From positions 156,001 to 220,000 of the forward strand of contig JACYXH010000575.1 of NCBI GenBank assembly GCA_026745465.1: a stretch of DNA of 64,000 nucleotides. Direction: 5' to 3'. The position numbers were made by a program, and so were the translations under genes. Origin of the DNA: Lota lota. Lineage: Eukaryota > Chordata > Actinopteri > Gadiformes > Lotidae. Of the stretch, positions 61,852-64,000 are shown in pieces. A model generated the notes under the pieces. It was given only the letters and a program-made list of their open reading frames with translations. It did no database searches and was not told the DNA's origin. Positions within the stretch are counted from its first letter, which is position 1, and every line of letters starts with the position of its first letter.

Positions 61852-64000
61852 CTAAGGAGCGAGCAGATGCACCAGGAAAGAACAGAGGTGAGTGACAGGT
61901 AAACACAGAGCCTAGGGTTCACCAATGCTATGAATTATATATGTCACTCACGTGTAAAGAACACAGGTGAGTGACAGGCAAATACAGAGCGAATGGCATA
62001 TGAATGCTATAGAATGTATGTCAAGTATGTAGCATATAAAGATGAAAGGAAGAGCTCATAAATAAGGTGTTTATATAGCAAGGATAGGACACATTGTATA
62101 GAAAATGTCAAGGCTATAGAATATATAGCAAAGAAAGAGGGTGTATAATATATATAGTATAGGACCTCCCTCTTGATACATTCTAAAATAGAATGTATCA
62201 TGATTCTATAGGAGGGTTTCAATCATGTGATCTGAGGTTCCACATAAGAAGCTCAAGCCACCATTTTGGTACATCTTGACCAAGCATTCTAGAATACTCA
62301 AGCAACCATTTGTTATTCGTCTGACTATAGTGGTGAAAAAGCACCAAGATGGCAGCTGGGAATGTATTTAATTTCATGCGAAAAGCCTCCTATAGAAAAC
62401 ATTCTATAGGCTGTAACAAGTATGTTCTTACTTTACTTAATAATGCCGAAACACCATTATTCTGGGGCAGGGGGACAGACAAGGGACAGACGCTTTTATT
62501 GTTGTATTTTTAAGTAATTCTATTTGATTTTAAATGAATCCCCCACCAGATGGTGTGCTTGTCCACCTGAGAGCTGGACTATTACCAGTCAGAGCACAGC
62601 ATATAGTCAAAACACAATATTTATAAATGTACCACCGTCACAAAAATACTCAATGGCAAAAATACAAACATTCATATTGTGTAAAACACAGCAACACAAA
62701 AGGTCTATCAAATGTGTTCTCATAATATCCTCATAATACAACTCACCCACCAGACACCCTTAAGGCCAAGTTAAAATAAACATGCTTGATTAACATTGTT
62801 AGTATGAAGATTATTATGTTTCAGACAAATGCGTATTGAAAATGTATTTTCGACGTCTCTCTGCGAACAGCAATGAACTGAAACAGTTTGTTATATCACT
62901 TCCCCGTTCGGATGAAGCGTGTCATCTCTATCTCCCTCTTAACAACGTGGGCGGCTGTTTCTATTTCTGTCTACTCGAATATCTACTCCTATATCTACTC
63001 GACTCAAATCTCTACTCATATATCCACTCTACTCAAATCTCTACTCGTATATAGACGGCTCAAATCTCTCCAAATATATATTCTCTGCACAAATCTCTAC
63101 TCATATATACTCTAAAATATTATTTTATAATATAATTACTCTTATTTCTCTCTTACTTGAATATATTGAATGTCACAGATTATGCATGTTGTATAGAACC
63201 TAAAAGCAAAATGATATACAATAGAAAGGTAATTGAATGAGCAGTAAAAAGTTCTTAAAATAGATTTTGATTAAGTTTTAATTTAAAAAGGTGGACCTTC
63301 CAGGCTTAAGTAATAAGACTTCACGTAACGGAGCAGAAGTGAATCATATCATATGAATATTCATTTGTTCTCATACTTTTCGCCCGCCAAATATGTGAAG
63401 TAAAATAAGCAGTACATTCTCATTAACATGTAAAAATAGTTTGATTAGTACCATTCCTCGATATATTGTTAATTGTTCAATGTTAATAATACAGTGTTCC
63501 CCTTTCCAGTCTTCAAACAATGACCAAATTAAACAGAAAAAGCATTTAGGCTTTTTAGAATATTCTAGAAGAAATGGTGGGCACCCAGTTTGAAACCACT
63601 GGTCTAGACTCTAGCAGACCCTGGACTCATTCCCTGCAGGGTTAGCAATCCCAAGACCCTTTGCTAGACCCTCTACCCCTCCAGACGTTGTAGTCCATGG
63701 ACCAATGATACCCCTCCACCTCTCCGAGCGATGAGGGAGTCCGGGATATAAAAACAGCCTAGTCATTGTGAAGAAAGACCTTTAGCGCATTTGTAAGAAA
63801 TTGATGATGTGTCGAAGCCCCGGGTACTATTGGCAAAGGGAAGAGACGGTGATGCTACCGCAATTTAAACGATGGGGAAACCAAAGACAACCCGCAAGGC
63901 AGTAGTAGTAGTAGACCACAGAACGTGATGATCTCCATCTCTCTAGCTTTAATCTACAGCCTGACATGGCACTGAACTCTCAAAACGCTCAGAAAACGAA
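61852..64000. other. Exchanger intron, 5' of the last five exons
   Basis: AT-rich with no further exchanger exon found. CAGGTGAGTGACAGG is repeated at 61885 and 61965. A degenerate ATCTACTCATATATCCACTC repeat lies at 62970-63118. Confidence 0.5.
62970..63118. repeat. Degenerate CTACTCAAATCT/ATATA tandem repeat
   Basis: About five or six diverged units of 22-30 bp with core CAAATCTCTACTCATATA. Confidence 0.75.

Overview
The window looks like chromosomal DNA from a teleost fish. It has vertebrate genes with short GT-AG introns, fish-type tRNA-derived SINEs, a Tc1 transposon, small palindromic MITEs, and a very high load of dinucleotide repeats, minisatellites and poly-G/poly-C runs. That repeat load recalls codfishes (Gadiformes), but the species cannot be fixed from the sequence alone.

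Layout. 1-1060 (+): last coding exon and 3' end of esrra (estrogen-related receptor alpha). 3709-8761 (+): complete six-coding-exon prdx5 (peroxiredoxin 5). 8914-24809 (+): a tandem triplication, period about 5.5 kb, of a segment that starts in the prdx5 3' UTR and carries banf1 (barrier-to-autointegration factor), giving three complete banf1 genes at 10874, 16421 and 21937. Units 1 and 2 share a 1230-bp Tc1 element at the same site; unit 3 keeps the exact empty site. 25544-28209 (-): gng3 (G-protein gamma 3), two coding exons. 28.2-37.4 kb: gene-poor, with a CpG-rich block at 30.4-30.8 kb, a minisatellite and a 189-bp GA run. 37486-41457 (-): a dusp10/MKP5-like dual-specificity phosphatase with a very long low-complexity N-terminal exon. 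41.5-53.1 kb: gene-poor, full of simple repeats, MITEs and SINEs. 53169-61851 (-), continuing past the right edge: the last five coding exons of a Na+/Ca2+ exchanger (slc8a, NCX1/NCX4 type), with introns packed with minisatellites.

The most interesting object is the banf1 array. Copy 1 encodes an ordinary BAF. Copies 2 and 3 differ from it at seven codons within sixteen, and every change is an amino-acid replacement, while surrounding introns and UTRs stay nearly identical. One change puts Arg at the position equivalent to human BAF Leu58, at the LEM-domain binding surface; the DNA-binding GIG hairpin and Gly47-equivalent are kept. This suggests duplicate BAFs that may still bind DNA but are uncoupled from LEM proteins. 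The marker pattern (copies 2+3 share exon 2; copies 1+2 share the Tc1) shows that the middle copy is a recombinant, as expected from unequal crossing-over. The unit junctions carry a scar of gng3-intron sequence, so the first duplication reached into gng3.

The genes do not form one pathway. They are nuclear receptor, antioxidant, chromatin/nuclear-envelope, signalling and ion-transport genes in a conserved-looking neighbourhood (ESRRA, PRDX5, BANF1 and GNG3 all map to 11q12-q13 in human).
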